From the NCBI RefSeq assembly GCF_001639745.1, contig NZ_LTAX01000001.1:310001-374000 (forward strand): a DNA stretch of 64,000 nt. The letters run 5' to 3'. The DNA comes from Marinomonas gallaica (GTDB lineage: Bacteria > Pseudomonadota > Gammaproteobacteria > Pseudomonadales > Marinomonadaceae). Shown one piece after another: positions 27,920-37,488 of the stretch (positions are counted from its first letter, which is position 1; each line of letters opens with the position of its first letter). Made by a program: the position numbers and the translations under genes. A model generated the notes under the pieces. The model was not told where the DNA came from. It saw nothing but the letters and a program-made list of their open reading frames with translations, and made no database searches.

Positions 27920-28627
27920 ATGCTTTTGCTACTAAACAAGCCTTTCCAAGTCCTCAGTCAATTCACTTCTGATGGAGGTAAAGACACACTCGCTCGCTAT
28001 GTCGATATCCCAGCAGTTTACCCTGCTGGCCGTCTAGACTATGACTCTGAGGGGCTGCTATTACTGACTGACCAAGGCCCTTTACAACATTTGATCGCCT
28101 CTCCAAAATTCAAAATGTCTAAGACCTATTGGGTGCAGGTGGAAGGCGATATTAATGATGATGCCATCAAAGCACTTCAAGCAGGTGTCGAGTTAAAAGA
28201 TGGTATGACTAAGCCAGCTGAGTGTCGCAAGATCGCTTCGCCTAACATATGGGAACGAGTCCCCCCTATTCGCGAACGCGCCAATATCCCAACCAGCTGG
28301 ATTGAACTTAAAATAACAGAGGGCAAAAACCGTCAAGTCAGACGTATGACAGCCCACGTTGGCTTCCCGACACTTCGCCTGATTCGTGCTGCAATAGGCC
28401 CTTACAGTGTTGAAAATCTTACACCTGGACAATATCTTATTACCGAACCTACAACAGAACTTGATGAGCAGGTAACTCAATTTGAACGAGAAAAAGCGAG
28501 AAAGACTCCCTCACCTAACCGTCGCAGCCCTAGTAGTAGATCAACACAATCGCTATCTAATGGTCACCGAGACTCAGGACGGAGAGATCGTCATCAACCA
28601 GCCAGCCGGTCACGTGGAAAACGGTGA
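27920..28627 (+). CDS. rluE: 23S rRNA pseudouridine synthase, RluE-like
   Basis: A 235-residue RsuA/RluB/RluE-type enzyme without the S4 domain, as in RluE, which makes pseudouridine 2457 in 23S rRNA. The catalytic GRLDYDSEGLLLLT motif (Asp near residue 39), LLLLNKPFQVLSQF at the start and KITEGKNRQVRRM are present. ATG 27920 is chosen over a GTG four codons earlier, because family members start at MLLLLNKPF. The last ~48 residues, a basic Arg/Ser-rich tail, are encoded in DNA that also encodes the nudJ start in another frame. Confidence 0.92.
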   Translation: MLLLLNKPFQVLSQFTSDGGKDTLARYVDIPAVYPAGRLDYDSEGLLLLTDQGPLQHLIASPKFKMSKTYWVQVEGDINDDAIKALQAGVELKDGMTKPAECRKIASPNIWERVPPIRERANIPTSWIELKITEGKNRQVRRMTAHVGFPTLRLIRAAIGPYSVENLTPGQYLITEPTTELDEQVTQFEREKARKTPSPNRRSPSSRSTQSLSNGHRDSGRRDRHQPASRSRGKR

Positions 28628-28949
28628 GTCTCTGCAACAAGCGGTTATTCGAGAAACCCTAGAAGAGTCCGGTTGGCAAGTAGAGCCTGAAGCCATTTTA
28701 GGAATGTATGCTTTTACACCCTTCACAGGTGCGGATACGTATCATCGTGTATGTTTTATTTGTAAGCCGATACACCAAGTCGATATGGCACTCGACGATG
28801 ATATTATTGAATCAAACTGGCTAACAAAAGATGACATTGTAGCTCGCAAACAACGTAGCCCTTTGATTATGCAATGCATAAACGATTATGAACGCGGCCA
28901 ATCACTCGCAATTGACGGCATCAATAACAGGCACATTTTCCCGAGCTAA
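28482..28949 (+). CDS. nudJ: Nudix phosphatase NudJ
   Basis: A 155-residue Nudix hydrolase; E. coli NudJ cleaves HMP-PP, a thiamine precursor, and nucleoside triphosphates. The Nudix box GX5EX7REX2EEXG is intact, starting GHVENGESLQQ near residue 43. The only possible start is the TTG at 28482, because a stop in this frame lies at 28473-28475 and the first strand (PHLTVAALVV) follows at once. It thus begins 146 bases inside rluE. mnmA follows after 83 bases; the rluE-nudJ-mnmA-hflD order resembles E. coli. Confidence 0.9.
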   Translation: MNEKKRERLPHLTVAALVVDQHNRYLMVTETQDGEIVINQPAGHVENGESLQQAVIRETLEESGWQVEPEAILGMYAFTPFTGADTYHRVCFICKPIHQVDMALDDDIIESNWLTKDDIVARKQRSPLIMQCINDYERGQSLAIDGINNRHIFPS

Positions 28950-29032
28950 AGACCTCAAGCGCGTGATCCGTTACAATACGCCCTTATTCTAATGACGGGC
29001 CTTTACCCCGTTCCCACTATTAGAGAGAACCC

Positions 29033-30142
29033 ATGAGTACAGAGAACCCAAACGCATCGATTAAAGTCATCGTTGGCATGTCCGGCGGTGTTGATTCATC
29101 AGTTTCCGCACTTCTTCTGCAACAGCAAGGCTATAAAGTCGAAGGCTTATTTATGAAGAACTGGGACGAAGATGACGGCACTGAATACTGCACAGCGAAA
29201 GATGACTTAGCCGATGCTCAAGCCGTCTGTGATAAATTAGGCATTCATCTTCACACTGCCAACTTCGCTGCAGAATACTGGGACAATGTCTTTGAACATT
29301 TCCTCGAAGAGTACAAAGCGGGTCGCACGCCAAACCCTGACATTCTATGTAACAAAGAAATTAAGTTTAAAGCATTTTTAGAATACGCACTTGAACTTGG
29401 AGCGGACTATATCGCGACAGGGCACTACGTTCGCCGAGGCGAAATAGACGGTGAACCAGTGTTACTAAAAGGTCTTGATAACAACAAAGATCAAAGCTAC
29501 TTCTTGTACGCCGTTGGTAAAGACGAAATTGGCCGCACATTCTTCCCTGTTGGCGAATTAGAAAAGCCCGAAGTGCGTCGCTTAGCCGAAGAATTTGACC
29601 TTGTGACGCACAACAAGAAAGACAGTACAGGTATTTGCTTTATAGGCGAACGTCGCTTTAAAGATTTTCTTGAGCAATATCTGCCAGCACAGCCGGGCAA
29701 TATTGAAACGCTTGATGGTGATATCATCGGCAAGCACCATGGCTTGATGTACCACACGATTGGCCAGCGCCAAGGGCTCGGCATTGGCGGTTTATCAAAC
29801 TACCCTGACGAGCCATGGTATGTCGTTGAAAAAGACCTAAATCGCAATGTTTTAGTCGTAACTCAAGGCGGTCAACATGAATCATTGTTTAAAACGCACC
29901 TGATCGCCGATGGGTTTGACTGGGTAGCACGCCATAAGCCAAACATGCCATTAACTTGTATGGCCAAATGTCGCTACCGTCAACCGGACCAAGAGTGCAC
30001 GCTAACTGAGTTAGCTGATGGTCGAATTGAGGTCAGTTTTAAAGAACCTCAAAGAGCTGTGACCCCAGGCCAATCAGTCGTTTTCTATGTTGGCGAACAT
30101 TGTTTAGGCGGCGGCATCATCAATGTTGCATTTAACAAGTAA
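29033..30142 (+). CDS. mnmA: tRNA-specific 2-thiouridylase MnmA
   Basis: A 369-residue ATP-dependent enzyme that puts sulfur on the wobble uridine of tRNA Lys, Glu and Gln. The PP-loop SGGVDSS is at residues 17-23; the catalytic cysteines are Cys106 ([12 protein letters not shown]) and Cys202 ([10 protein letters not shown]). The ATG follows AGAGAGAACCC. It receives sulfur from TusE, encoded at 14.3 kb in this window. hflD follows after 26 bases, as in many gammaproteobacteria. Confidence 0.97.
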   Translation: MSTENPNASIKVIVGMSGGVDSSVSALLLQQQGYKVEGLFMKNWDEDDGTEYCTAKDDLADAQAVCDKLGIHLHTANFAAEYWDNVFEHFLEEYKAGRTPNPDILCNKEIKFKAFLEYALELGADYIATGHYVRRGEIDGEPVLLKGLDNNKDQSYFLYAVGKDEIGRTFFPVGELEKPEVRRLAEEFDLVTHNKKDSTGICFIGERRFKDFLEQYLPAQPGNIETLDGDIIGKHHGLMYHTIGQRQGLGIGGLSNYPDEPWYVVEKDLNRNVLVVTQGGQHESLFKTHLIADGFDWVARHKPNMPLTCMAKCRYRQPDQECTLTELADGRIEVSFKEPQRAVTPGQSVVFYVGEHCLGGGIINVAFNK

Positions 30143-30168
30143 GACATTTTATTCGCTTGGAGCGCACT

Positions 30169-30798
30169 ATGCAGCACAGTGAAAAAGAACAAGCCATTGC
30201 ATTAGCGGCCATTTTCCAAGCCGCGGAGCTGGTTGCCAACCTAGCACGTAAAGGCAATACAGATCAGAGCTATGCTGAACCAATACTCAGTAGCATATTA
30301 ATGGTTAATGCCCCTACGACCGAGGATATCTACGGTGGTCCATTTGACTGTCAGAGCAACCTGGCTTTGGGGCGACGCATTGCGACAGAAGTTATGGGCA
30401 AAGGCAAAGACGCCGTCAATCCCGATACCATTCGCTACGCGTTAAGCATGATCCATCTTGAATCTAAGCTACACAAAGACTCAGATATGCTAGCCGCAAT
30501 CGGTCAGCGACTGAATCAGCTGGAGCGTCAATTAGAGCACTATGACTCTGTAATGCATGAAAATGTGATCGCTGGCATTTCTGGAATGTACCAAGATACT
30601 TTAAGTAAGTTATCGTTTCGTATTCAGGTGCACGGAGATAGCCGTTTCTTACAGCAATCTCATGTAGCTCACCAAGTACGCGCTATTTTAATGGCTGGCA
30701 TTCGAGCAGCCATGCTTTGGCGACAAGTAGGTGGAAGACGCTGGCATCTGATCTTTAAACGCAAAGCTTTGCTTAAGCAACTTGAAGGTCGTTTCTAA
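30169..30798 (+). CDS. hflD: High-frequency lysogenization protein HflD homolog
   Basis: A 209-residue helical protein of the HflD/YcfC family. In E. coli it binds the lambda CII protein and is loosely membrane-associated; its cell role is unclear. Conserved stretches are AIFQAAELVANLARKG, RYALSMIHLESKL and VRAILMAGIRAAMLWRQVGG. The ATG at 30169 has TTGGAG eight bases upstream and is preferred to a TTG four codons earlier. In E. coli and Pseudomonas purB or a near neighbour follows; here a 23.6-kb segment intervenes. Confidence 0.93.
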   Translation: MQHSEKEQAIALAAIFQAAELVANLARKGNTDQSYAEPILSSILMVNAPTTEDIYGGPFDCQSNLALGRRIATEVMGKGKDAVNPDTIRYALSMIHLESKLHKDSDMLAAIGQRLNQLERQLEHYDSVMHENVIAGISGMYQDTLSKLSFRIQVHGDSRFLQQSHVAHQVRAILMAGIRAAMLWRQVGGRRWHLIFKRKALLKQLEGRF

Positions 30799-30821
30799 CC
30801 TCTTTTTACACTTCCGACACC

Positions 30822-30860
30822 AAGGGAAAGAAGCCAATTCAACATTTTCTTCTTTCCCTT
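30822..30860. other. Long hairpin after hflD
   Basis: A perfect 12-bp inverted repeat AAGGGAAAGAAG/CTTCTTTCCCTT with a 15-base loop lies 24 bases after the hflD stop. The next bases are C-rich, not T-rich, so terminator function is uncertain. It lies exactly where the conserved hflD-purB order is broken. Confidence 0.6.
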
Positions 30861-30942
30861 CCCCCCTTGATTGATAACAATCATTTAGATCAATCTTGAC
30901 TATATTCTTAGGCAATATTTCTCGACCTCTTAATTGAGGTAG

Positions 30943-30974
30943 TATAATGACCAAAAATTTAATCAAATTTGATT
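30943..30974 (+). promoter_or_regulatory. Candidate icd promoter with palindromic sites
   Basis: TATAAT at 30943-30948 has no good -35; an ACCTC/GAGGT inverted repeat at 30925-30940 lies just upstream and a perfect 14-bp palindrome AATCAAATTTGATT at 30961-30974 just downstream. Both could be operator sites for a regulator of icd. The regulator is unknown. Confidence 0.45.
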
Positions 30975-31047
30975 TGATTTAGAGAATGGCGGCCATAAGT
31001 CACCTTCTATCCAAACGGCTAACTAGCCAGAATGTTAGGGGAAATAC

Positions 31048-33267
31048 ATGTCAAAACAAACGATTTACTATACGTTGACAGATGAAGCACCGGCACTAGC
31101 GACGGCTTCTCTTCTGCCAATCTTTCGCTCTTTCGCGAAAGAAGCAGACATCGAGCTAGAACTTACGGATATTTCATTAGCAGCCCGTATTTTAGCGGCC
31201 TTTTCCGATCGCCTACCAGAAGATCAACGCGTAGAAGACGGTTTAGCGTTTCTAGGTGAATTAACCGCTGAACCAACAGCCAACTTCATCAAGCTACCAA
31301 ACATTTCAGCCTCTATTCCTCAGCTAAATGCAGCCATCAAAGAGCTTCAAGGACAAGGCTACGACATCCCTAGCTACCCAGAAAGAGCTGCATCTGAAGA
31401 AGAGAAAGCCGTACAAGCACGTTACGCTAAGCTACTTGGCAGTGCAGTAAACCCTGTTTTACGTCAAGGTAACTCTGATCGCCGCGCTCCAGCCGCTGTA
31501 AAAGCATTCGCACGCAAACACCCACATTCTATGGGCGCATGGCTGAAGACATCTCAAACTCATGCTGATTACATGCGTGATGGCGACTTCTTCTCGTCTG
31601 AGCAATCTGTGACTATGGACAAAGCTCAAGACGTACGCATTGAGTTTGTTGACCAAGAAGGCAACGTAGACGTTAAGAAAACACTACCTTTACTTGAAGG
31701 CGAAGTACTCGATGGCATGCGCATGAGCGCCAGCAAACTTCGCGACTTCTTTGAAGAGTCTCTTCAAGAAGCAAAAGATGCTGGCATTATGTGGTCACTA
31801 CACGTCAAAGCGACCATGATGAAAATCTCTCACCCTATTGTGTTTGGTCACGCTGTTACCGTTTTCTACAAAGAAGTTTGGGATAAGTTTGGCGATGTAT
31901 TTGAAAAAATCGGTGTGAATCCAAATAACGGTATTGGCAGTGTCTACGACAAAATTAAGACACTTCCTCAGTCTCAACAAGATGATATCCTTCAGGCAAT
32001 CCACGATTGCTATGAACATCGTCCAGAAATCGCCATGGTTGACTCTGTTCGCGGCATTACTAACCTACACGTTCCTTCTGATGTCATTGTTGACGCTTCT
32101 ATGCCGGCTATGATTCGTAACTCGGGCAAAATGTGGGGCCGTGATGGCAAGCCAAAAGACACTAAAGCCGTTATGCCTGAGTCTACTTACGCTCGAATTT
32201 ATCAAGAAGTTGTTAACTTCTGTAAAACAAACGGCGCATTTGATCCAACTACAATGGGCACTGTTCCCAACGTTGGCTTGATGGCTCAAAAAGCAGAAGA
32301 GTACGGCTCACACGACAAAACTTTCGAAGCTAAGAAAGATGGCTTGATGCGTGTTGTAGATACAGACGGCAACGTTCTAATGCAACACGATGTTGAAAAA
32401 GGCGATATCTGGCGCGCATGCCAAACAAAAGATGCTGCGATCAAAGATTGGGTTAAATTAGGCGTCACTCGTGCCCGCAACTCCGACACACCAGCTATCT
32501 TCTGGTTAGATGAAGAGCGTGCGCATGATAATGAGCTTCGTAAGAAAGTGGAACGATACCTTCAAGATCACGATTTAGAAGGTCTAGACATCCGCATCAT
32601 GTCTTACAACGAAGCGATCCGCTTCTCTATGGAACGCATCATCCGTGGTAAAGACACCATCTCTGTCACAGGTAATGTTTTACGTGACTACCTAACAGAC
32701 CTATTCCCTATTATGGAATTAGGTACTTCTGCTAAAATGCTGTCTATCGTTCCGATGCTAAATGGTGGCGGTATGTACGAAACAGGGGCAGGTGGTTCTG
32801 CACCTAAACACGTACAACAGCTTCAAGAAGAGAACTACCTACGCTGGGACTCTCTAGGTGAATTCCTAGCAACCGCTGTATCATTTGAAGAAATCGGTAT
32901 TAAGCAAAACAACGAGAAAGCAAAAGTTTTAGCGAAATCCCTTGATAAAGCGACCGGCAAACTTTTAGACAACAACAAGTCTCCTTCTCGTAAAATTGGT
33001 GATATTGATAACCGTGGTAGCCACTTCTACCTTGCAATGTATTGGGCACAAGAACTTGCAGCGCAAACAGAAGACGCGCAACTAGCTGCTAAGTTTGCAC
33101 CATTTGCTAAAACTCTGACTGAGAATGAAGCGAAGATTGTTGAAGAGTTAGCTGCTGTACAGGGTAAACCTGCTAATCTAGATGGTTACTACCATATGGA
33201 TCTAGAGCAACTATGGAAAGTAATGCGCCCAAGCGCCACCTTTAATGCTGCCCTAGCATCACTATAG
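31048..33267 (+). CDS. icd: Isocitrate dehydrogenase (NADP+), monomeric type
   Basis: A 739-residue monomeric isocitrate dehydrogenase, the large (about 80 kDa) type common in marine and soil bacteria and unrelated in size to the 416-residue dimeric enzyme. It oxidises isocitrate to 2-oxoglutarate in the citrate cycle, making NADPH. Typical segments are [36 protein letters not shown] and [14 protein letters not shown]. The ATG follows TTAGGGGAAATAC. It is the first gene after the break in the conserved hflD-purB order and is convergent with gbdR. Confidence 0.96.
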   Translation: MSKQTIYYTLTDEAPALATASLLPIFRSFAKEADIELELTDISLAARILAAFSDRLPEDQRVEDGLAFLGELTAEPTANFIKLPNISASIPQLNAAIKELQGQGYDIPSYPERAASEEEKAVQARYAKLLGSAVNPVLRQGNSDRRAPAAVKAFARKHPHSMGAWLKTSQTHADYMRDGDFFSSEQSVTMDKAQDVRIEFVDQEGNVDVKKTLPLLEGEVLDGMRMSASKLRDFFEESLQEAKDAGIMWSLHVKATMMKISHPIVFGHAVTVFYKEVWDKFGDVFEKIGVNPNNGIGSVYDKIKTLPQSQQDDILQAIHDCYEHRPEIAMVDSVRGITNLHVPSDVIVDASMPAMIRNSGKMWGRDGKPKDTKAVMPESTYARIYQEVVNFCKTNGAFDPTTMGTVPNVGLMAQKAEEYGSHDKTFEAKKDGLMRVVDTDGNVLMQHDVEKGDIWRACQTKDAAIKDWVKLGVTRARNSDTPAIFWLDEERAHDNELRKKVERYLQDHDLEGLDIRIMSYNEAIRFSMERIIRGKDTISVTGNVLRDYLTDLFPIMELGTSAKMLSIVPMLNGGGMYETGAGGSAPKHVQQLQEENYLRWDSLGEFLATAVSFEEIGIKQNNEKAKVLAKSLDKATGKLLDNNKSPSRKIGDIDNRGSHFYLAMYWAQELAAQTEDAQLAAKFAPFAKTLTENEAKIVEELAAVQGKPANLDGYYHMDLEQLWKVMRPSATFNAALASL

Positions 33268-33280
33268 CTCTCTTTTTTAA

Positions 33281-33310
33281 CCTCTAACTCAAAGCAATTT
33301 GAGTTAGAGG
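33281..33310. other. Hairpin past icd
   Basis: A perfect 13-bp inverted repeat CCTCTAACTCAAA/TTTGAGTTAGAGG with loop GCAA begins 14 bases after the icd stop. It has no T tail and is followed by a real terminator 20 bases on, so it may protect the 3' end of the icd mRNA. Confidence 0.65.
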
Positions 33311-33329
33311 CTCACAAAATTTGAGCACA

Positions 33330-33358
33330 AAAAAGGGAGCTAATTTAGCTCCCTTTTT
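33330..33358. terminator. Bidirectional terminator between icd and gbdR
   Basis: A palindromic stem, core GGGAGCTAA/TTAGCTCCC, is flanked by five A on the left and five T on the right, so it serves both convergent genes. Confidence 0.9.
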
Positions 33359-33372
33359 ATTTAACTCTATGC

Positions 33373-34479
33373 TCAATTAACAACTGCAACAGACCCAAAA
33401 CTAGGCTCTGAATGCGCATTGTTTAGCGCATGCGCTGAATGCGGCATATACACCAAATTCCCCATACTCTGTTCAGCTGGGGTAATATTTCCCATCCAAG
33501 CTACTTTACGCTCATCACGTGGAGAAATACCTAAATGCTTACGGTAACAGCGACTAAAATGCGGCGTTGAAATAAAGCCACACGCAGCCGATATCTCAAC
33601 AATAGACATACTAGATTGTTTCAATAGCTGTCTCGCTCGATCTAATCGAAGGCGTAAGTAGTAACGTGAAGGAGAGCAATCTAAATACTTATGGAACATC
33701 CGCTCTAGTTGACGACGTGACACATCAACAAACGCGGCCAATTCATCAAGGTCTATCGGCTCTTCTAAGTTATTTTCCATCAACTCAATCACATCAACCA
33801 ATTTAGGCTTACAACCCCCCTTATTAAGCTGACGCAATGGCACACGTTGCTGATCAAATTCACTACGAATACGATCACATATAAACATATCTGATACTGC
33901 ACCAGACAATTTCGCACCATGTTCTCGAGCAATAATGGTCAGGAACATATCTAGTGGTGCACTACCGCCGGTCGCAGTAAAGCGATTTTCATCCATTGAG
34001 AAAAGGCGATTATTACAACGAACTTTAGGGAAGCTTTCTTGCAAAGCCGTCATACACTCCCAATGAACACTGCAGTTATAACCATCCAACAAGCCTGCAT
34101 GAGCAAGTACGTACGCTCCTGTACATATACTGCCTAACGTAATTCCTTTACGTGATCTTTGTTGCAACCAGCTCACTTGCTTGGAAGTAAAACCGCGAGT
34201 GATGTCTAAACCACCGGCAACAATAATCATATCCAGTTCTGGACATTCAGCGATTGACGTATCGGCTGATAAACTTAATCCATCACTGGCAACGACAGGT
34301 TCGCCAGATTCGGAAATCATATGCCAGTTATACAGCTCCTCACCGTACAGCTGATTGGCCATACGTAATGGCTCAAGAGCTGAAGCCAACGCAATCATAG
34401 TAAAATTATCTAGCAGCAAGAAACCAACTCGCGTTACTTTCTTCTTGCTAGTCGCTGTAGTAGGGGAAGATGAGACCAT
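33373..34479 (-). CDS. gbdR: GbdR-type AraC-family regulator with GATase1-like domain
   Basis: A 368-residue GlxA-type regulator: an N-terminal class I glutamine amidotransferase-like domain (residues ~15-190, with GSICTGAYVLAHAGLL around the nucleophile position) and two AraC helix-turn-helix motifs (residues ~225-325, LDELAAFVDVSRRQLERMF and ISAACGFISTPHFSRCYRK). Pseudomonas GbdR senses betaine and dimethylglycine and activates gbcAB and dgcAB. The gbc and dgc genes lie 3-19 kb away here, so GbdR is the natural reading; other GATase1-AraC regulators (e.g. of carnitine use) have the same layout. The ATG follows AGAGGGC. Confidence 0.78.
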   Translation of the reverse strand: MVSSSPTTATSKKKVTRVGFLLLDNFTMIALASALEPLRMANQLYGEELYNWHMISESGEPVVASDGLSLSADTSIAECPELDMIIVAGGLDITRGFTSKQVSWLQQRSRKGITLGSICTGAYVLAHAGLLDGYNCSVHWECMTALQESFPKVRCNNRLFSMDENRFTATGGSAPLDMFLTIIAREHGAKLSGAVSDMFICDRIRSEFDQQRVPLRQLNKGGCKPKLVDVIELMENNLEEPIDLDELAAFVDVSRRQLERMFHKYLDCSPSRYYLRLRLDRARQLLKQSSMSIVEISAACGFISTPHFSRCYRKHLGISPRDERKVAWMGNITPAEQSMGNLVYMPHSAHALNNAHSEPSFGSVAVVN

Positions 34480-34865
34480 GAATGTGCCCTCTTATACGTG
34501 ATATATAGCGTAAGCAACTATCAGGCCAGTATTGCTATAAACACCATTTTTATTATGACGGACCGACAGTAGCTGTTGGGTGAACGTCTCTTCACTTTCT
34601 ATTCATTATATGGCTATTCTAAGCCGTGAAACAGAACCCGTATAATAATTGACCCGAGCCTTATAAATATCACATAAACGACAAAATTTAAAACATACCA
34701 CACAAAAAACGACACCACCCTAGCGCTACCTTAGAGATAGAAGAAGTCGCTTTTAATGCAGATCAACCTTAACTGTAGACCATTTTCGCCATATTAAGCT
34801 TCATATCGCCCAAAAAATAACACCTTTCACACCATTTAAGAGCAACAACACTATTATCTACTGTT
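34480..34865. other. Intergenic region upstream of gbdR
   Basis: No gene is supported in these 386 bases. They hold the gbdR promoter (not pinned down) and the 3' end of the exonuclease transcript. A CCGACAG/CTGTTGG near-palindrome at 34563-34579 is a possible operator. Confidence 0.4.
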
Positions 34866-35576
34866 TTACTGCCATAAGTCTGTCACACGTACTGACTCAT
34901 CAAAGCGATGGCGAATTTGAGCCTGCAACAGCTCCGCAGTAGCAATTGCATCCGTCATCGCACTGTGCATATGATAGCGAGGCAAGCCATACCGCAAACG
35001 ACTGTCTACTAAACGAATAGAAACCAGCTTACTGCCGAACAATCGCTTTAATTTGGTGCGCCAGCCATCACGATAAAGCATCGCTTCTAAACGCATGGTA
35101 TCTAACATAGGAAACCAAAGTTCTTCTCCTAACACACCCTCCACTGCTCGGTTCAAAAATTGCCGTTCAATGTACTGGTAATGAACAACAACGACCTTAC
35201 CTTCAAGGGCCTTGAGCACTTGCTCTAGCACTTCTGAAATACGAGGAGCAGACGACACCTCACTATGGGTAATACCATGGATAACAATCGAATCATCGCT
35301 TAATTTGCATTTAGGCCGAACAATCCAATGTTTTGCTTCCGCTACTTTTATGCGCTTTAAATTAAAAGGCACTAAACCAATACTGACAATTTCGTCTGTT
35401 TTAGGGTCAAGGCCCGTCGTTTCGAAATCTAGGGCAACAAACTCAGCTTGATCCAAAGTGAGATCTTCTGAAAAGTTTTGCGAGGCATAAAAGCTTTTAA
35501 GAAGTGGTGAGTTAACACTGGCCGTCTCTTGACGAATAAACTCATGCCAAGAAAATGCATCACTAACACGAGCCAT
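34866..35576 (-). CDS. DnaQ-like 3'-5' exonuclease
   Basis: A 236-residue DEDDh exonuclease. Exo I is ALDFETTGLDP (near residues 48-58), Exo II is VVHYQYIERQFL (near 130-142) and Exo III is HSAMTDAIATAELL (near 203-216), so all four acidic residues and the His are there. It is not the replicative epsilon subunit, since it lacks a C-terminal PolC-binding tail and is accompanied by a different partner. It lies 9 bases after the CBS/nucleotidyltransferase gene; the two are often adjacent in gammaproteobacteria. Substrate unknown. Confidence 0.85.
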   Translation of the reverse strand: MARVSDAFSWHEFIRQETASVNSPLLKSFYASQNFSEDLTLDQAEFVALDFETTGLDPKTDEIVSIGLVPFNLKRIKVAEAKHWIVRPKCKLSDDSIVIHGITHSEVSSAPRISEVLEQVLKALEGKVVVVHYQYIERQFLNRAVEGVLGEELWFPMLDTMRLEAMLYRDGWRTKLKRLFGSKLVSIRLVDSRLRYGLPRYHMHSAMTDAIATAELLQAQIRHRFDESVRVTDLWQ

Positions 35577-35585
35577 AATTGTAAC

Positions 35586-37466
35586 TCACGAAAATGGATA
35601 ACGATATTTGAGGAAACGTTGGCTATTGCTCAACACGTTGAACGCTTCTTTTAAGTTGCGTCGCTCGATGTCAGACAACGTATCAGGTTCAATATTATTA
35701 TCGACCTCAGACCCATCTTCAACGTCTTCTACTTGGTGCCTAATACGAACCATGGCCAGATACTCCAATGCATACTTAAGTTCTTGACCACGTTTATCAG
35801 GCAGTATTCCTGATTTTATTACGTCATCAAGGCGATCTATTGAATTACGCGACGTGGATCCTACGGCCAAAGCATGGACTCGAATTAGATCAACTAACGG
35901 GGCAGTTCCTCGACGTTTCAAATTAATAGTGCGACGATGCTCACCATCTTTTTCCATCACAAACTCTTTGAAGAAGCCTAATGGTGGCGTACGGAGCAAG
36001 GCATTTCTAGACAAGCTTGCAAGAAACTTAGGCGAGTTTTTGGCTCTATTGACAATGAACCGGTACAACTCATCAGCCCATTCTGTTTTACCCCAAACAC
36101 CTTCAAGATCAAAAAACACTGAACTATTAAGTAATGCATCAGGATTGGGCACATCAATCCAATCTGCAAAGCACTCACGCCATTCACTGATCGTTTTTCG
36201 CCAGCGCGGGTTGGTCGCCATAATACGACCAGTACAGTAAGGGTAGCCACATTTATCCAAACCTTCTGAGACAAACTCCGTTAAAGCTTCAAAATATTCA
36301 TTATGCTGGCGGGGATTATAATCGTTGGACAAGATCAAGGCGTTATCTTGATCGGTAATCAACAGCTGCTCATCACGCGCCATAGAGCCGAGGGCCAAAA
36401 AGCAATAAGGTACGGGTGGTGGACCAAGCTTCTCTTCGGCAAGCTCAAGTAAGCGCTGCTTAAAACTACGCCCAATAACCGACATAGCACTACCGACCAT
36501 TTGAGCACTAGACTCCTGCCGCACCATGCGAACAAAGCAAGATGGAACATCTTTAGACACTTGAACTAATTCTTCAATAGAATGTTGTCGATGAATCAGC
36601 CCCACGATATACAGACTATTTTTAGATTCATATCGAACAATATCTGAAATCGCAATCACACCAATGGGGACATTGTTTTCTACGATAGGCAAATGATGAA
36701 GATTAAAACGCAACATCATTAACATCGCTTCAAAAACAAACGTATCCTTATCCAAGGTCTTAGGCGTTTGCGTCATCACTGAAGATACCGCACTGTCAAG
36801 ATCGACACCCTGCGAGACAACGCGGGTTCTCAAATCTCGATCGGTTAGTATGCCAACCAAATGTTTAAAACTATCGCCGAAGTCTTCAACGGGGGCTATT
36901 TCATCGTAAATCAGTAACGACGAGACGGATTCATCCGTCATCACCGACGCAGCTTGGCGAATACTGGCATCGGATGAAATCATAATAGGAGGTCGAGCAA
37001 TCAACGTAGACACTTTCACACTGGAAAGATCATTCTCTTCACGTTTCTGCTGTATTTCTTTATTCATCTTACGCTTGTCGTCTACTTCAACAAAGTAAGC
37101 AAACTCATCGTAATTATCACACAACTCGTTAAAAAGGGTTTCAGGAACAAAATAAATTAACGAATCTTCAAGCGCTCTCGATGGCAAACGAATGCGATTA
37201 TTCATCAGCAAACCAAGCTGACCAAATACATCACCAACACTTAAACGATTGTAGAGAACACCATTACGCCGATAGATCTCTATAGAACCACTGCGAATAA
37301 AACATAAATCATGAATCTCATCGCCAAATTTATAGACATCAGCACCTTGACGGTAGTAGCTAATCTCCAAAGAAGCAGCCACCAAATTCAGTGTTTTTTC
37401 AGGTAAGAATGAAAAAGGAGGATAGCGCCCTAAGAATTCAGCTATCTCGATTTGCTCAGCTTCCAT
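35586..37466 (-). CDS. cNMP-binding/CBS/DUF294 nucleotidyltransferase protein
   Basis: A 626-residue cytoplasmic multi-domain protein: a cyclic-nucleotide-binding-like domain (residues ~15-130), a CBS pair (~155-285), a DUF294 nucleotidyltransferase domain (~310-450, with GSMARDEQLLITDQDNAL carrying the catalytic D-x-D) and a substrate-binding DUF294_C helical domain (~480-620). It looks like a regulator that nucleotidylates a target under control of small ligands. The partner, a DnaQ-like exonuclease, follows 9 bases on. In vibrios and others a similar pair lies near acetate-use genes; no target is known to me. Confidence 0.85.
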   Translation of the reverse strand: MEAEQIEIAEFLGRYPPFSFLPEKTLNLVAASLEISYYRQGADVYKFGDEIHDLCFIRSGSIEIYRRNGVLYNRLSVGDVFGQLGLLMNNRIRLPSRALEDSLIYFVPETLFNELCDNYDEFAYFVEVDDKRKMNKEIQQKREENDLSSVKVSTLIARPPIMISSDASIRQAASVMTDESVSSLLIYDEIAPVEDFGDSFKHLVGILTDRDLRTRVVSQGVDLDSAVSSVMTQTPKTLDKDTFVFEAMLMMLRFNLHHLPIVENNVPIGVIAISDIVRYESKNSLYIVGLIHRQHSIEELVQVSKDVPSCFVRMVRQESSAQMVGSAMSVIGRSFKQRLLELAEEKLGPPPVPYCFLALGSMARDEQLLITDQDNALILSNDYNPRQHNEYFEALTEFVSEGLDKCGYPYCTGRIMATNPRWRKTISEWRECFADWIDVPNPDALLNSSVFFDLEGVWGKTEWADELYRFIVNRAKNSPKFLASLSRNALLRTPPLGFFKEFVMEKDGEHRRTINLKRRGTAPLVDLIRVHALAVGSTSRNSIDRLDDVIKSGILPDKRGQELKYALEYLAMVRIRHQVEDVEDGSEVDNNIEPDTLSDIERRNLKEAFNVLSNSQRFLKYRYPFS

Positions 37467-37488
37467 AGGGCGCCCTTAATACTAGTAA

